IMG/VR virus record: IMGVR_UViG_3300045999_003076
Span: 1-31,065 of that record
Origin: a virus
Strand: one strand, 5' to 3'
DNA length: 31,065 nucleotides
The notes below the pieces were generated by a model that was not told the origin of the DNA, made no database searches, and saw only the letters and a list, made by a program, of their open reading frames with translations. The position numbers were made by a program, and so were the translations under genes. How positions within the stretch are numbered: position 1 is the stretch's first letter; every line of letters starts with the position of its first letter. This document shows positions 20,901 through 29,392 of this stretch, piece after piece.

Positions 20901-22898
20901 TTATCCTAGTGAGGCATTTCGGATGATGTTGCGGTCTAAAGATTGCCCCGTTGTAACATCGCTCGGAACTACGTATGCTTTAACTGGTGTTTGTTGTTGA
21001 GTGCTCATCACGTTTGCTAATTGATTCACTCCGCTATTTCCAACCACGTTGAATTGTGGGGCTGCTCCGCCTCCTGCACCTGCTCCGCTCATCGATGGTG
21101 CTGCACCTCCGCCACCGCCTCCCGGTACTTTTACAGCAACAATATCCTTAACCGCTTTTAATCCAGTTGCCGCAATTAACGCCACGTTTGCAATTTTTAA
21201 ACCAATCTCAAAAGGCGTAACTGTTTTGGTCGCTAATTCTGCGGTAATACCTTGATAAGTGTTTATGGTTGCCGCTGCTATCGACATTGCCTTTCCTGCT
21301 GCTGTATTTTTTCCAAGTAAGTCTGCACCTCTTGAAAGTACGCCTGCGGTTTTATCCATTAAAGCAACTTTTGCAGCCGCTTCTTTTTTTGATAATTCTA
21401 TTGTTGCGGCAGAATTTTCCTCTTTAATTTTTCTGTCCTCTTCATCAGTCTTTACCCTAATATCATTTATCTCATTTGCTTGAGCAATTTCTAAATCTAA
21501 GGTATCTTTTCCTTGTTGTTTGGCTAATTCAATTAAACGAAAATATTTATCATTTACTGCTCGCTCTTCAATTTCACTTCTAGTCATAAATGCTTCCGCA
21601 TTTTTGTCTTGTGCATCTCCAATAGCTTTTGTTATTTCTAACTCATTTGCTAGTGTTGCATCTTTTTGCGCTTGTAAAGCTGATTTTAATGCCTCTGCAT
21701 CTTTTTTCTTTGCTTCATCTTCTTGCGTTTGTACTAATTTTATAAATTCAGTACGGTCATCTTTTGTTAATTTATTATATTCTTTTATTAATTTTCTTTT
21801 TTCATCAAAACTTAACTTCTCGCTTTTTAATTCATCTGCAAGTCTTGTTTTGTACGCATCATATTGCTGCTCCGCAATTTTTTTATTTTGGTCTGTATTG
21901 TCTTGTAAATCATCAACTATTTGTTTTCTTTTTATAGCAGTTCTTTCATCGTATGCAGATTGTACAATTTTATTTTGTTTGTTGTATTCCTCTATTGATT
22001 TATTTGTGGTTTCTTTTTGCTTTTTAATTAACTCCTCATCAGCATCTGCTGCCAATAATGTAGCTAAATAATTTTTGTTTTTTTCAACTGTGCTTTTTGC
22101 GGTTGCTCTAGCAGATTCCTCATAAGCAATTTTTTCGGCAACAAGTTTTAATTCCAATGCTTGTATAGCATCTTTATTTTTACCTGAAGCTTTTGCCATA
22201 TCTAAATCAAACTGTTGCTTTTTTTGAAAAACTTCGTTTGCCCTTTCTGCTGATTTTACTTGTCTATCTAAAGCCTTTGCGTTTTCATCAACTGCCTTTG
22301 TTTGATTACGTGCTTCTTGAGCAGATTCTCTAAAAAAATTAATTAAAGCATAACCAGCAGCTACTAAAGCGGTAACTGCAACCACAACCGCACCAATTGG
22401 ATTAGCTGCCATAACCGCATTAAACGCCGCTTGTAATACTGTACTAACTCTTTGAACAATAGTGTAAGATTTTACTACTGCCCCCAACTGTTTGAAACTA
22501 TCTACACTTTCGCCGATAGTCTGTAAACCTTGCGATAATGCCATTGCTCCCTGCACTTTCAAAAGTGTTTTTTCAACTTCTTTTGATTCGGCACCAAATA
22601 AAGCCATACCGCCCTGCACCGCAGCAAATCCACCCGCCACTCCAGCAAGTGAACTGCTCAACGCCTTGAATTTAGCATCTGGATTGAACGCATCGGTTAA
22701 CGCTTTTGCATCTCCTATTTGGTCTTTTAATTCTCCGGCACGTTTTGCAGCTTCAACAGCCTCTCGACTTGTGGCTCCAAACTTTGCCGATAACTCCCCA
22801 ACTTCCGCTTGCGCTTGTCTTAATTGTGAGCGTAATGATCCAACCGCCTCGTCTGCGTTGCCTTGTACTTTTATATCAATAACCTTTTCTATTGCCAT
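20901..22898 (-). CDS. Tail tape measure protein, 665 aa
   Basis: Long helical protein typical of siphovirus tape measures: N-terminal heptads (SLRSQLRQAQAEVGELSAKF), a hydrophobic region around residues 80-190 (LSSSLAGVAGGFAAVQGGMA and NPIGAVVVAVTALVAAGYAL), a long charged coiled coil, and a second hydrophobic part (ISIAAATINTYQGITAEL, LKIANVALIAATGLKAV), ending in Gly/Ala/Pro-rich sequence. It fixes tail length; at roughly 1.5 angstrom per residue, 665 aa would give a tail near 100 nm (inference). A 44-aa gene overlaps its first bases. Confidence 0.9.
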   Translation of the reverse strand: MAIEKVIDIKVQGNADEAVGSLRSQLRQAQAEVGELSAKFGATSREAVEAAKRAGELKDQIGDAKALTDAFNPDAKFKALSSSLAGVAGGFAAVQGGMALFGAESKEVEKTLLKVQGAMALSQGLQTIGESVDSFKQLGAVVKSYTIVQRVSTVLQAAFNAVMAANPIGAVVVAVTALVAAGYALINFFRESAQEARNQTKAVDENAKALDRQVKSAERANEVFQKKQQFDLDMAKASGKNKDAIQALELKLVAEKIAYEESARATAKSTVEKNKNYLATLLAADADEELIKKQKETTNKSIEEYNKQNKIVQSAYDERTAIKRKQIVDDLQDNTDQNKKIAEQQYDAYKTRLADELKSEKLSFDEKRKLIKEYNKLTKDDRTEFIKLVQTQEDEAKKKDAEALKSALQAQKDATLANELEITKAIGDAQDKNAEAFMTRSEIEERAVNDKYFRLIELAKQQGKDTLDLEIAQANEINDIRVKTDEEDRKIKEENSAATIELSKKEAAAKVALMDKTAGVLSRGADLLGKNTAAGKAMSIAAATINTYQGITAELATKTVTPFEIGLKIANVALIAATGLKAVKDIVAVKVPGGGGGGAAPSMSGAGAGGGAAPQFNVVGNSGVNQLANVMSTQQQTPVKAYVVPSDVTTGQSLDRNIIRNASLG

Positions 22899-23023
22899 CT
22901 CGATAATTTTTTAAATAATTCCCAGTTGTTTGTATATTGATATTTTCCCTTTGCGGTTTCGATTATCTCGTTGCCTTTATAGTCCTCTGCTATTTTTAGC
23001 ATCTCTAAAATTTGTTTAAGCAT
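22889..23023 (-). CDS. Small protein before the tape measure, 44 aa
   Basis: Frame MLKQILEMLKIAEDYKGNEI, ending WELFKKLSRWQ. The ATG overlaps the end of the 783-aa tail gene and the TAG lies 10 bp inside the tape measure gene, the position usually held by a short tail-assembly protein. No family recognised. Confidence 0.6.
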   Translation of the reverse strand: MLKQILEMLKIAEDYKGNEIIETAKGKYQYTNNWELFKKLSRWQ

Positions 23024-25367
23024 ATTGTAGTACTGGTATTTGTATTGACCTATCAACTCCGTCTTTTGTAAATTCTATAACTATATTTCCGTTCCTATCC
23101 GCTGCGGTTCCATTTGCTGGAACTGAAACATTTAATAAACCATCTTGAAAAGTATCGTCTTGAAAATAACTTCCTGCTAAAAATCCAAATGATGCTTTAG
23201 CGTTCCAAAAATCATCGTCATTCAAAAAAACTTGCACTTCTATTTCTTGCGCTGTATTGTCTATAACTAAACTTTCAATATTTGTATTTCTTAACCCTAC
23301 ATTTGCATCGGTAAATTGTCTAAAATCACTCAACAATTCAAAGGTTGTTTCTTTGGTTGTTAAATCGACAGTCATTGTATTAATCGTGTATCTTTTATTT
23401 TTTAAAATAATTCTATCGTATAACTGAATGCTATTTACAATTAAAGTATTTAGCATCGCTTTTACCGTTACCTTTCTAGTTCTAATATTGTAAAGATTTT
23501 CTACGTAATTTGAATAGTAGGTATCATATAAACCTTTTGGCGGTGCTGCATTAGTATCTACAACTCCGAACTCATCGCCAAAATTAAAACCGTATAAAAA
23601 AGCTCCATCGGTTGCTGCAATTTCTATTTCGTTTGTAAATCTTCTGTAATTACTTGAGGTAAAATTACTACCCCCAAAATCATAATTTATATTAGTAGTT
23701 GTTCCGTCTACTTTTAAAATTTGAAAATCATTATCGTACATTAAAATTGGCTTTGGCGTGTACGCTTGTCTGTCTTTATTCCATAGCGTTGCAGTTACAA
23801 AATTGGTTACTGTTGTGCCAGTTGTAATTGGTGGAATGTAACGCTCGTACATTATATCCTCAAAAGGTAATTTAACATCGTAAACTTCTGTACTTGAAAT
23901 ATTGTCGTTATCATAATTCAAATCTCCATATTCACGATTAAAGAATCCACGAAAAGCATTATTAATTATATTCTCTGACTTTTCAAATGCAAATTTAATC
24001 GACTTAAATATTCTCGGTTTGCTAATTTGTTCTTCATCACTACCGCAATATTCCGTTATATCTAAAATTCTACCACGTTGGAAATATGCATCCATTGTTA
24101 TAAACTCAAAAGAACTTTCAGTTAATGGAATAATCATTAAATTATGCGCTTTTAAAATACCAATAAGAAACGCCTCGACTGTAATGTCTGGAATGTAATT
24201 TTGTATGTTTAATAATGATGATGTTGATTGATTTGTTGGCGTTCCGGTTACGTTTGCAGTTATTATATTAACAGTAATGCCACTATATGCTACTAACTGA
24301 AACAAAGATGTAAATGTCATTGGCAAATCTGAATTTACAAAAAAAGTAAATCTATGTTGAATCCAATTTCCATTAACTTGCGCCTCTTGATTGCTAGATT
24401 TTTCAAAAAATATAATTCCTTGAGTACCTAATAAATTTTCATAAGTTTGATATATAACTCCATTGTCATAAATAGTTAATGTGTATGGTATTGTATTATC
24501 TGTTGGTACTATACTAATAAAAGAACGAAATCTATTTACTGCTGTGCCAAATTGAAATATATTTTCATTAGTTGTTAAGTCGTAAAAATCAGAACTTGTA
24601 GTAGTAAACATATCAACTTGTATCGGTTCAGTTCTTAATGTAAACTTTTCAGCATTTTTTAAATACAACCATAATTTTTTAAACACTAAACTTTCTAAAA
24701 ATACACCGCTAAAAGTTAGATTATATTTATCTTGGATAAACTCAAATATTTTCCAAACTGGGATTGCAGGAAATAAAGTTCTTGTATCTATTTCGCCGCT
24801 TGGTGTTGTAATATCTGAACCACTACCAGTGCCACATTCAAAACGCCTATCACTACCAATTAAAGGGAATGCTACGTAAGGATTGAGTGTGCCAAATTGT
24901 AAAGCGTTACCAATATTTGTTAAATTGTAATCAAAATTTAATTCGCTATAATCTAAACTATTTAATTTATCCTCTTTGAATCTGTCTTTTAGTTGCGTTA
25001 AATTACCAGTAAAATTGATAGTATAGCTTTCAATCTTATTATCCTTTTTGTCGGCTTTCTCTAACTGAAATTTACCAAAACGAAAAGGTATGTCATCAAT
25101 CTCTATTCTACCAAAATATTTTTTGCGTTGGTCAAATCCATCACTTACTGAATTTTCATACCAATGCGAAAAGATTTTATTATTTACCGCACTTGCTGGA
25201 ACTGTAAACGATTTGGAATAGTCGGTAAAGATTTTACCTAAATCATTAAAGTTTTGAATAGATGAAGTAATAGTAATTGTTTCATCCGCAAATAACTCTA
25301 TTCGTTTTGAAATCGGAGTTAGTACGTCATCAATTAATTCATCTATGTAAATGTAAATTCCTACCAT
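23016..25367 (-). CDS. Large tail protein (baseplate hub-like), 783 aa
   Basis: Beta-rich protein with IELFADETITITSSIQNFND near the N-terminus and GKIFTDYSKSFTVPASAVNN, a signature I associate with large tail proteins of Bacteroidota siphoviruses, then FGRIEIDDIPFRFGKFQLEK. The second half has strand-rich segments such as RTRKVTVKAMLNTLIVNSI and KRYTINTMTVDLTTKETTFEL, like phage hub proteins. The C-terminal 80 residues may be a small Ig-like domain (VPANGTAADRNGNIVIEF). It probably forms part of the tail tip; the precise role is unproven. Overlaps with both neighbours indicate coupled synthesis. Confidence 0.65.
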   Translation of the reverse strand: MVGIYIYIDELIDDVLTPISKRIELFADETITITSSIQNFNDLGKIFTDYSKSFTVPASAVNNKIFSHWYENSVSDGFDQRKKYFGRIEIDDIPFRFGKFQLEKADKKDNKIESYTINFTGNLTQLKDRFKEDKLNSLDYSELNFDYNLTNIGNALQFGTLNPYVAFPLIGSDRRFECGTGSGSDITTPSGEIDTRTLFPAIPVWKIFEFIQDKYNLTFSGVFLESLVFKKLWLYLKNAEKFTLRTEPIQVDMFTTTSSDFYDLTTNENIFQFGTAVNRFRSFISIVPTDNTIPYTLTIYDNGVIYQTYENLLGTQGIIFFEKSSNQEAQVNGNWIQHRFTFFVNSDLPMTFTSLFQLVAYSGITVNIITANVTGTPTNQSTSSLLNIQNYIPDITVEAFLIGILKAHNLMIIPLTESSFEFITMDAYFQRGRILDITEYCGSDEEQISKPRIFKSIKFAFEKSENIINNAFRGFFNREYGDLNYDNDNISSTEVYDVKLPFEDIMYERYIPPITTGTTVTNFVTATLWNKDRQAYTPKPILMYDNDFQILKVDGTTTNINYDFGGSNFTSSNYRRFTNEIEIAATDGAFLYGFNFGDEFGVVDTNAAPPKGLYDTYYSNYVENLYNIRTRKVTVKAMLNTLIVNSIQLYDRIILKNKRYTINTMTVDLTTKETTFELLSDFRQFTDANVGLRNTNIESLVIDNTAQEIEVQVFLNDDDFWNAKASFGFLAGSYFQDDTFQDGLLNVSVPANGTAADRNGNIVIEFTKDGVDRSIQIPVLQYA

Positions 25368-26452
25368 TAGTCTACATCGTTTATAAGGTTAAACGAGTAC
25401 TCAAAATTCATCTCGTAATTAATCATTTTATCTCTTAACCTTGTTTTCTTTTGCAGCGATTTGTCTTTTAGCGTAGCTGGCTCGTTATCGAGTAAAATAG
25501 TTTCGCTTGTCATCAACTCTACAAGTAACTCGATTGTGTTTTCATCAACCCAACCTGTGTTTAACTTAACACTTTGCTTTAAATCAAAGTTAAATTCTTT
25601 GCGTTGCCCTCTTAATGGGTTATAATCAACCGCATCAGCTAATAGATTAAACCCTTTGCTCTTTACTTCGTAGCTATCTGTTCGTGCTTTAAAGAATGTT
25701 AGGTATTGCCATCCGCCTTTTGAGTTTATAAACGCGCATTTAATTGGTGTGTAAAGACAATCATCTCCGTTTAAGAAGTAAATTTGTGGTTGCGCTGGAA
25801 CACTTCCTGAAGTATTGTATCTCACTTGTACAGTATTACCGTTTTCAAGTCCAGCAGTTGCAGTTCGATAAGGAACTTTGTACATATAAATTCCAGAGGG
25901 ATAAGCACTACCAATAACAAGTACATTTTCAATAGTTGTACCCGCCAAATTTCTATATCTGTAAATTAAATCATAAGTGCCAGTTGTAAAATCAATCAGC
26001 AAATTAAAATATTGGTTATTATCCGAGCGATAAATGTTTACATTTGGATTGGTTAATAAAACAACATCCGAAGTGATTGATTGATTATAACCGCCTTGGT
26101 AATTATTATATCCATTTACTGCAACAAACTCTTGTACTTCTAATTCTGTCCAGTCATCTGTTAAATCTACTTTCCAATAAGTTGTAACTTCAACCTTGCG
26201 CCACATATTTGAATCTTCATCAGTCGGAGTGATTGCACTCGGTGCGATGTTTTCTATTTCATCTTTTATGTAAGGCGAAATATTAAACCAACAATCTCGA
26301 TTAACTGTATCGGGGATTTGCTTTTCAAGTGTTACGATTTTATTTGGTAGCACTCCCGCTGGATCAATTATATCAACCACGCATTTAGTGTAAACTTGTG
26401 TAGCTTCATCAACTAGAATTTTATAAGGACTTCGTACAAATATTACTTTCAT
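25367..26452 (-). CDS. Tail protein, distal-tail-like, 361 aa
   Basis: Starts MKVIFVRSPYKILVDE and is beta-rich with YKIPVxx-type edges (GIYMYKVPYRTATAG) and a central WYLTFFKARTDSYEVKSKG-like block (GGWQYLTFFKARTDSYEVKS). The end, LDNEPATLKDKSLQKKTRLR followed by MINYEMNFEYSF, is typical of conserved tail proteins that Bacteroidota phages encode beside the hub. A distal-tail or baseplate role is likely from position. Its stop shares one base with the next start (TAATG). Confidence 0.6.
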   Translation of the reverse strand: MKVIFVRSPYKILVDEATQVYTKCVVDIIDPAGVLPNKIVTLEKQIPDTVNRDCWFNISPYIKDEIENIAPSAITPTDEDSNMWRKVEVTTYWKVDLTDDWTELEVQEFVAVNGYNNYQGGYNQSITSDVVLLTNPNVNIYRSDNNQYFNLLIDFTTGTYDLIYRYRNLAGTTIENVLVIGSAYPSGIYMYKVPYRTATAGLENGNTVQVRYNTSGSVPAQPQIYFLNGDDCLYTPIKCAFINSKGGWQYLTFFKARTDSYEVKSKGFNLLADAVDYNPLRGQRKEFNFDLKQSVKLNTGWVDENTIELLVELMTSETILLDNEPATLKDKSLQKKTRLRDKMINYEMNFEYSFNLINDVD

Positions 26453-27003
26453 TTTATTTCTTTTAACGTGAACTTTAAAAACGATTCTAAATCCAAACCG
26501 TACTTTTCAACTATATTTTCATCTAAACTTTTGTAAGTCGTTTCAAAGGCTTCTCGGAAAAACTTTGTTTCTGGTGTACCCTTTAAGTATATACTTCGGC
26601 TGATCATCGATACCATTTGTTTTCGGCTCATAAATCGCCCATCTGCGCCCCTAGTTCCTGCCAAACCTTTACGTACTACCCAGCTATCGATTGCAGTCCT
26701 TAAACCGCCCTTTTTACCCGTTCCGCTTCCAAACTTGTAAGGGGAGTTCGGTGCTTTTGCGCTTGAGATTTTACCCTTAACTCCTTTATCTAAAAACTTC
26801 CAATAATCCTCAGCGTAAAAATCAAATTCAATACTTCTCGCACTTTCTTTAGTTTCAAATCTTAAAGAGTTGGTCAACTTGTTACTTGTATTATGTGAAC
26901 CGTATTTGCCTCCTTTCTTTAAGTTAGACTTCGCCCGATCAATAACAAGTTTTCCGAACTCGTTTAACGCTGCTTGTACGTTCTCAATCTTCACAACAAA
27001 CAC
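26449..27003 (-). CDS. HK97 gp10-like tail completion protein, 184 aa
   Basis: Resembles the HK97 gp10 family of neck/tail completion proteins: an N-terminal helix (VQAALNEFGKLVIDRAKSNL), then GKYGSHNTSNKLTNSLRFE and a strand-rich middle (SIEFDFYAEDYWKFLDKGVK), with a basic Gly-rich stretch (FGSGTGKKGGLRTAID). The first codon at 27003 is GTG; a second GTG at 26994 is possible and there is no ATG nearby. It overlaps the preceding gene by 20 bp, and its stop overlaps the next ATG (ATGA). Confidence 0.75.
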   Translation of the reverse strand: MFVVKIENVQAALNEFGKLVIDRAKSNLKKGGKYGSHNTSNKLTNSLRFETKESARSIEFDFYAEDYWKFLDKGVKGKISSAKAPNSPYKFGSGTGKKGGLRTAIDSWVVRKGLAGTRGADGRFMSRKQMVSMISRSIYLKGTPETKFFREAFETTYKSLDENIVEKYGLDLESFLKFTLKEIK

Positions 27004-27445
27004 TCATTGCGTTATTAGGAATTGAAAGCGTTAAATCTACTTTCCATCCGTCTAACATATTCGTAAATTCTAAAAGGATCGGAGTTAAATCTGAAACGTT
27101 TTCAATCTCTATATCAAACTCGTTTCTCGTTAACTGCATTTTTGTTAAGGCATAATTTATAATGGCGTGGCAGGTGTTCAAATTGTCAATCTCATTATCG
27201 TTGCCTAAGAACTTATTATTTGATTTTACCTTGCTTACGTTGCGAATATCTAGGACTGCAATCTCAAAAGTAAAAGTATTGCTTTGTCCAGGTGCGGATG
27301 CGTTTAAAATATTGATATGTGCAAGGGGAAATATGTTTTTTTTGACGTTATCAATTATATCCGTTCCCTGCGTAATAGTATTGACAAATGGAGCATCTTT
27401 TATGCTATCTCGGATGAAGTTTAAACAGGTATAGTATTGGTTCAT
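26984..27445 (-). CDS. Tail terminator-like protein, 153 aa
   Basis: A small alpha/beta protein with the layout of tail terminator proteins: N-terminal helix (YYTCLNFIRDSIKDAPFVNT), central strands (FTFEIAVLDIRNVSKVKS), a helix (CHAIINYALTKMQL) and closing strands (MLDGWKVDLTLSIPNN). It lies next to the gp10-like gene, as in many siphoviruses. Its ATG overlaps the stop of the frameshifted chaperone frame (ATGA at 27445-27442), which argues that this other frame is translated. Confidence 0.65.
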   Translation of the reverse strand: MNQYYTCLNFIRDSIKDAPFVNTITQGTDIIDNVKKNIFPLAHINILNASAPGQSNTFTFEIAVLDIRNVSKVKSNNKFLGNDNEIDNLNTCHAIINYALTKMQLTRNEFDIEIENVSDLTPILLEFTNMLDGWKVDLTLSIPNNAMSVCCED

Positions 27446-27704
27446 TGCTTTTGTGTTTGTTTTATTCTACGCGCTTCCTCTTTGCTTTCATCGATTAAGT
27501 AAGATAGTAACGTGAGTGATTCAAAAAGAGGCTCTTTTCCAACGTCTGAAATTCTAATTTTAAGTTCTCGGCTAATTGTGATAAATGATTGATACCATCC
27601 CCAGCGTTCGGTAAAACTTCCTCCAAATTCAGCTTCTCCCTCGCTGCCATCTTGGGAATAGAGCAAAGGGTGTTCTGTAATAATTCGTTGAATAAACTCC
27701 AAAA
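27442..27704 (-). CDS. Frameshift extension of the tail assembly chaperone (T-like part)
   Basis: The frame carrying FGGSFTERWGWYQSFITISR and EPLFESLTLLSYLIDESKEE has no ATG of its own; its first usable codon is a TTG at 27702, directly after a run of nine T. Its content looks genuine (the WGWY and LTLLSYLID patterns recur in tail chaperones of Bacteroidota phages), and its stop overlaps the next gene's ATG. It is best read as a -1 frameshift extension of the 234-aa frame, giving a fusion of about 166 + 86 residues. The zero-frame product is described at 27495-28199. Confidence 0.7.
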
Positions 27705-28199
27705 AAAAACCATTGCGCCACGTACTATGTGCATCGGTGTATCGTTGAAATTTAAAGCCAAAGATTCATCGCCAGTAAACTCTTCAATCTCGTAATATTT
27801 TTCCCCGTTTACTTTTATGCTTTTTGTGATTGGTCGGTACATTACTGAAAGCATCAACTCGGTTAGTTCATCTTTACCCATACAAGTGTCAATCGTTGCG
27901 TGTTCCCCTAGTGAAATCCGTTCCATATTAGGAATAAATCCGTAGTTAACGCCATTCATTTTAAACGTGCGTGTAAGTGATGGCGATTGGTCAAGCGTTT
28001 GCGCTATTGTTTTGACTATATCGGCAAACTCCAACGCTGGGAGTTTCATCACATCGGCAACTTCTATATTGCAAAAGATAGCCACCATCTGAATGCAAAT
28101 GTACGTTTCATCATCTGCATTATCGGCTACGACTTTTTGGTAACGCTTGTACTGCGACAAAGTTATTTCTTTTAAATCTGTGGGAATTACTACTCTCAT
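27495..28199 (-). CDS. Tail assembly chaperone, zero-frame product, 234 aa
   Basis: First gene of the tail module, beginning MRVVIPTDLKEITLSQYKRY. The N-terminal 160 residues have mixed helices and strands (DETYICIQMVAIFCNIEVAD, MKLPALEFADIVKTIAQTL) and the segment MHIVRGAMVFFWSLF just before the slip site. In siphoviruses two proteins with a common N-terminus are made here by a frameshift (G and GT), and they help load the tail tube on the tape measure. After the T9 run the zero frame continues about 70 residues to 27495; the -1 frame continues to 27442. The gene is preceded by late-promoter element C. Confidence 0.72.
   Translation of the reverse strand: MRVVIPTDLKEITLSQYKRYQKVVADNADDETYICIQMVAIFCNIEVADVMKLPALEFADIVKTIAQTLDQSPSLTRTFKMNGVNYGFIPNMERISLGEHATIDTCMGKDELTELMLSVMYRPITKSIKVNGEKYYEIEEFTGDESLALNFNDTPMHIVRGAMVFFWSLFNELLQNTLCSIPKMAAREKLNLEEVLPNAGDGINHLSQLAENLKLEFQTLEKSLFLNHSRYYLT
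27702..27708 (-). promoter_or_regulatory. -1 frameshift slippery site U UUU UUU
   Basis: Leftward GG-TTTTTTTTT-GG (A9 on the plus strand, 27701-27709). Zero-frame codons are GTT TTT TTT TGG, so the heptamer T TTT TTT at 27708-27702 fits the canonical X XXY YYZ slippery form. Slipping back one base continues in the frame that ends at 27442. Confidence 0.72.
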
Positions 28200-28228
28200 A
28201 CTTATAAGACTAAAAAATGTGGTTTTGT
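28200..28228 (-). promoter_or_regulatory. Late-promoter element C (ACAAA-N12-AGTCTTA-N5-ATG)
   Basis: Leftward ACAAA (28228-28224) immediately after the terminase stop, a 12-nt spacer, AGTCTTA (28211-28205), 5 nt (TAAGT), then the ATG at 28199. It heads the tail module. Confidence 0.7.
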
Positions 28229-29392
28229 TTATGTTATTATTACTTTTCTCGTTGGCTTAATTGCAAGTTGCATCATTGCGAAGTATCGAAGCGCATCGAT
28301 AGCGTGGTTCATCGAGTCAATCGGCTTGTTTAATTTTTTGCCAGTCTTGTCAACATCCCAGCTATACGCCCTCAATTCTTTAATTAGGTTCACGCTTGCT
28401 TTTGTGATTAACATTTGCTTTTGTTGCAGGACCGATATCCCGAAATTAATCGAGTCCGCACCTTTTACAACCGCTTTTATATTATATCCTGCTCGCCTTA
28501 TTTCCTCGATTGATTTTGGCTCTGCACTATCCGCCCAAATCGGGAGGCGTTTATCGTGGCTCATTAAGTTGATGATATCGGAGTTCAAAAGTGAGGTGCT
28601 ATAAATAACCTCGTTGCAAATTATTTTACCATCGTATTCGTGAACCTCGATTAATGCGCTCGGATCGTTGCTATATCCAAAATCTAATCCGTAACCGATT
28701 AACTTTGCCTCGGTCGGTATTGTGTCGATTAATTCGTAATTTTCGAATATAACGCCCTCCAGCGTTCCGAGTTGCCCTAATCCGTAAACCTTGTACCAAT
28801 TATCCCAATAGGATGAAGTTAACGCCTTTTGCTTTGCTTTGTTTATGAAGTTCAAAGCGGATTCCGGGCAGGCTTCATTATCTAAATAGTTAACGATTAT
28901 AAAATCCACATCACTATCATTTTGGAGTTCGGTATGGAACCAAAATTCATTCGTTGGATTCCAGTCTAAATAAACTCCTAATTTTGTTCGTGATGCGAGT
29001 TCGGTGTATGCGTGAAATACCATATTGTTAGCCTCGTTCATATACAAATAATCACGCCTCGCACCCCTTAACTTTGCATCGTTATCCGCTGAAAAAAACT
29101 CAATTTGTGATCCGTTGGCAAACGTGTATTTAAAATCGGTTGCGTTCCATCTATTGTCAAACCATCGCCCCGTTTCTTTCATTATCTTTTTAAAATCTTT
29201 CATCGCACCACGTTTAAGATGCGGGATTGATTCTGCCACTACGCTAATTTCGGTTAACTCTGTTTTGGTTGCGATATTAATTAAAATAGGAAGCACTCCA
29301 AAGGTTTTCCCCGCTGAAGTGCCTCCTTGTATTCCTTTGACAAATTTTGTCAAATTAAGTATTTTATTTATTACTGTGGTTCGAATAAACAT
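28229..29392 (-). CDS. Terminase large subunit, 387 aa
   Basis: DNA-packaging motor. The ATPase domain has Walker A GGTSAGKT (23-30) and Walker B DYLYMNEAN (114-122); the RNase H-like nuclease domain has GLDFGYSNDPSA (D237), ADSAEPKS (D288) and a last acidic motif in NHAIDALRYF (D366). It cuts concatemers and pumps DNA through the portal. I chose the ATG at 29392, which overlaps the small-subunit stop (TGATG); one codon upstream is a TTG. At 387 aa it is on the short side for a large terminase, with little room for extra C-terminal sequence. The late-promoter element C starts right after its stop. Confidence 0.93.
   Translation of the reverse strand: MFIRTTVINKILNLTKFVKGIQGGTSAGKTFGVLPILINIATKTELTEISVVAESIPHLKRGAMKDFKKIMKETGRWFDNRWNATDFKYTFANGSQIEFFSADNDAKLRGARRDYLYMNEANNMVFHAYTELASRTKLGVYLDWNPTNEFWFHTELQNDSDVDFIIVNYLDNEACPESALNFINKAKQKALTSSYWDNWYKVYGLGQLGTLEGVIFENYELIDTIPTEAKLIGYGLDFGYSNDPSALIEVHEYDGKIICNEVIYSTSLLNSDIINLMSHDKRLPIWADSAEPKSIEEIRRAGYNIKAVVKGADSINFGISVLQQKQMLITKASVNLIKELRAYSWDVDKTGKKLNKPIDSMNHAIDALRYFAMMQLAIKPTRKVIIT

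Noticed and set aside
21049-22914. Several open frames on the plus strand opposite the tape measure gene, the longest 183 and 140 codons
   Set aside because: They mirror the Ala/Lys-rich codons of the tape measure gene, have no start context, and lie antisense to a clear gene.
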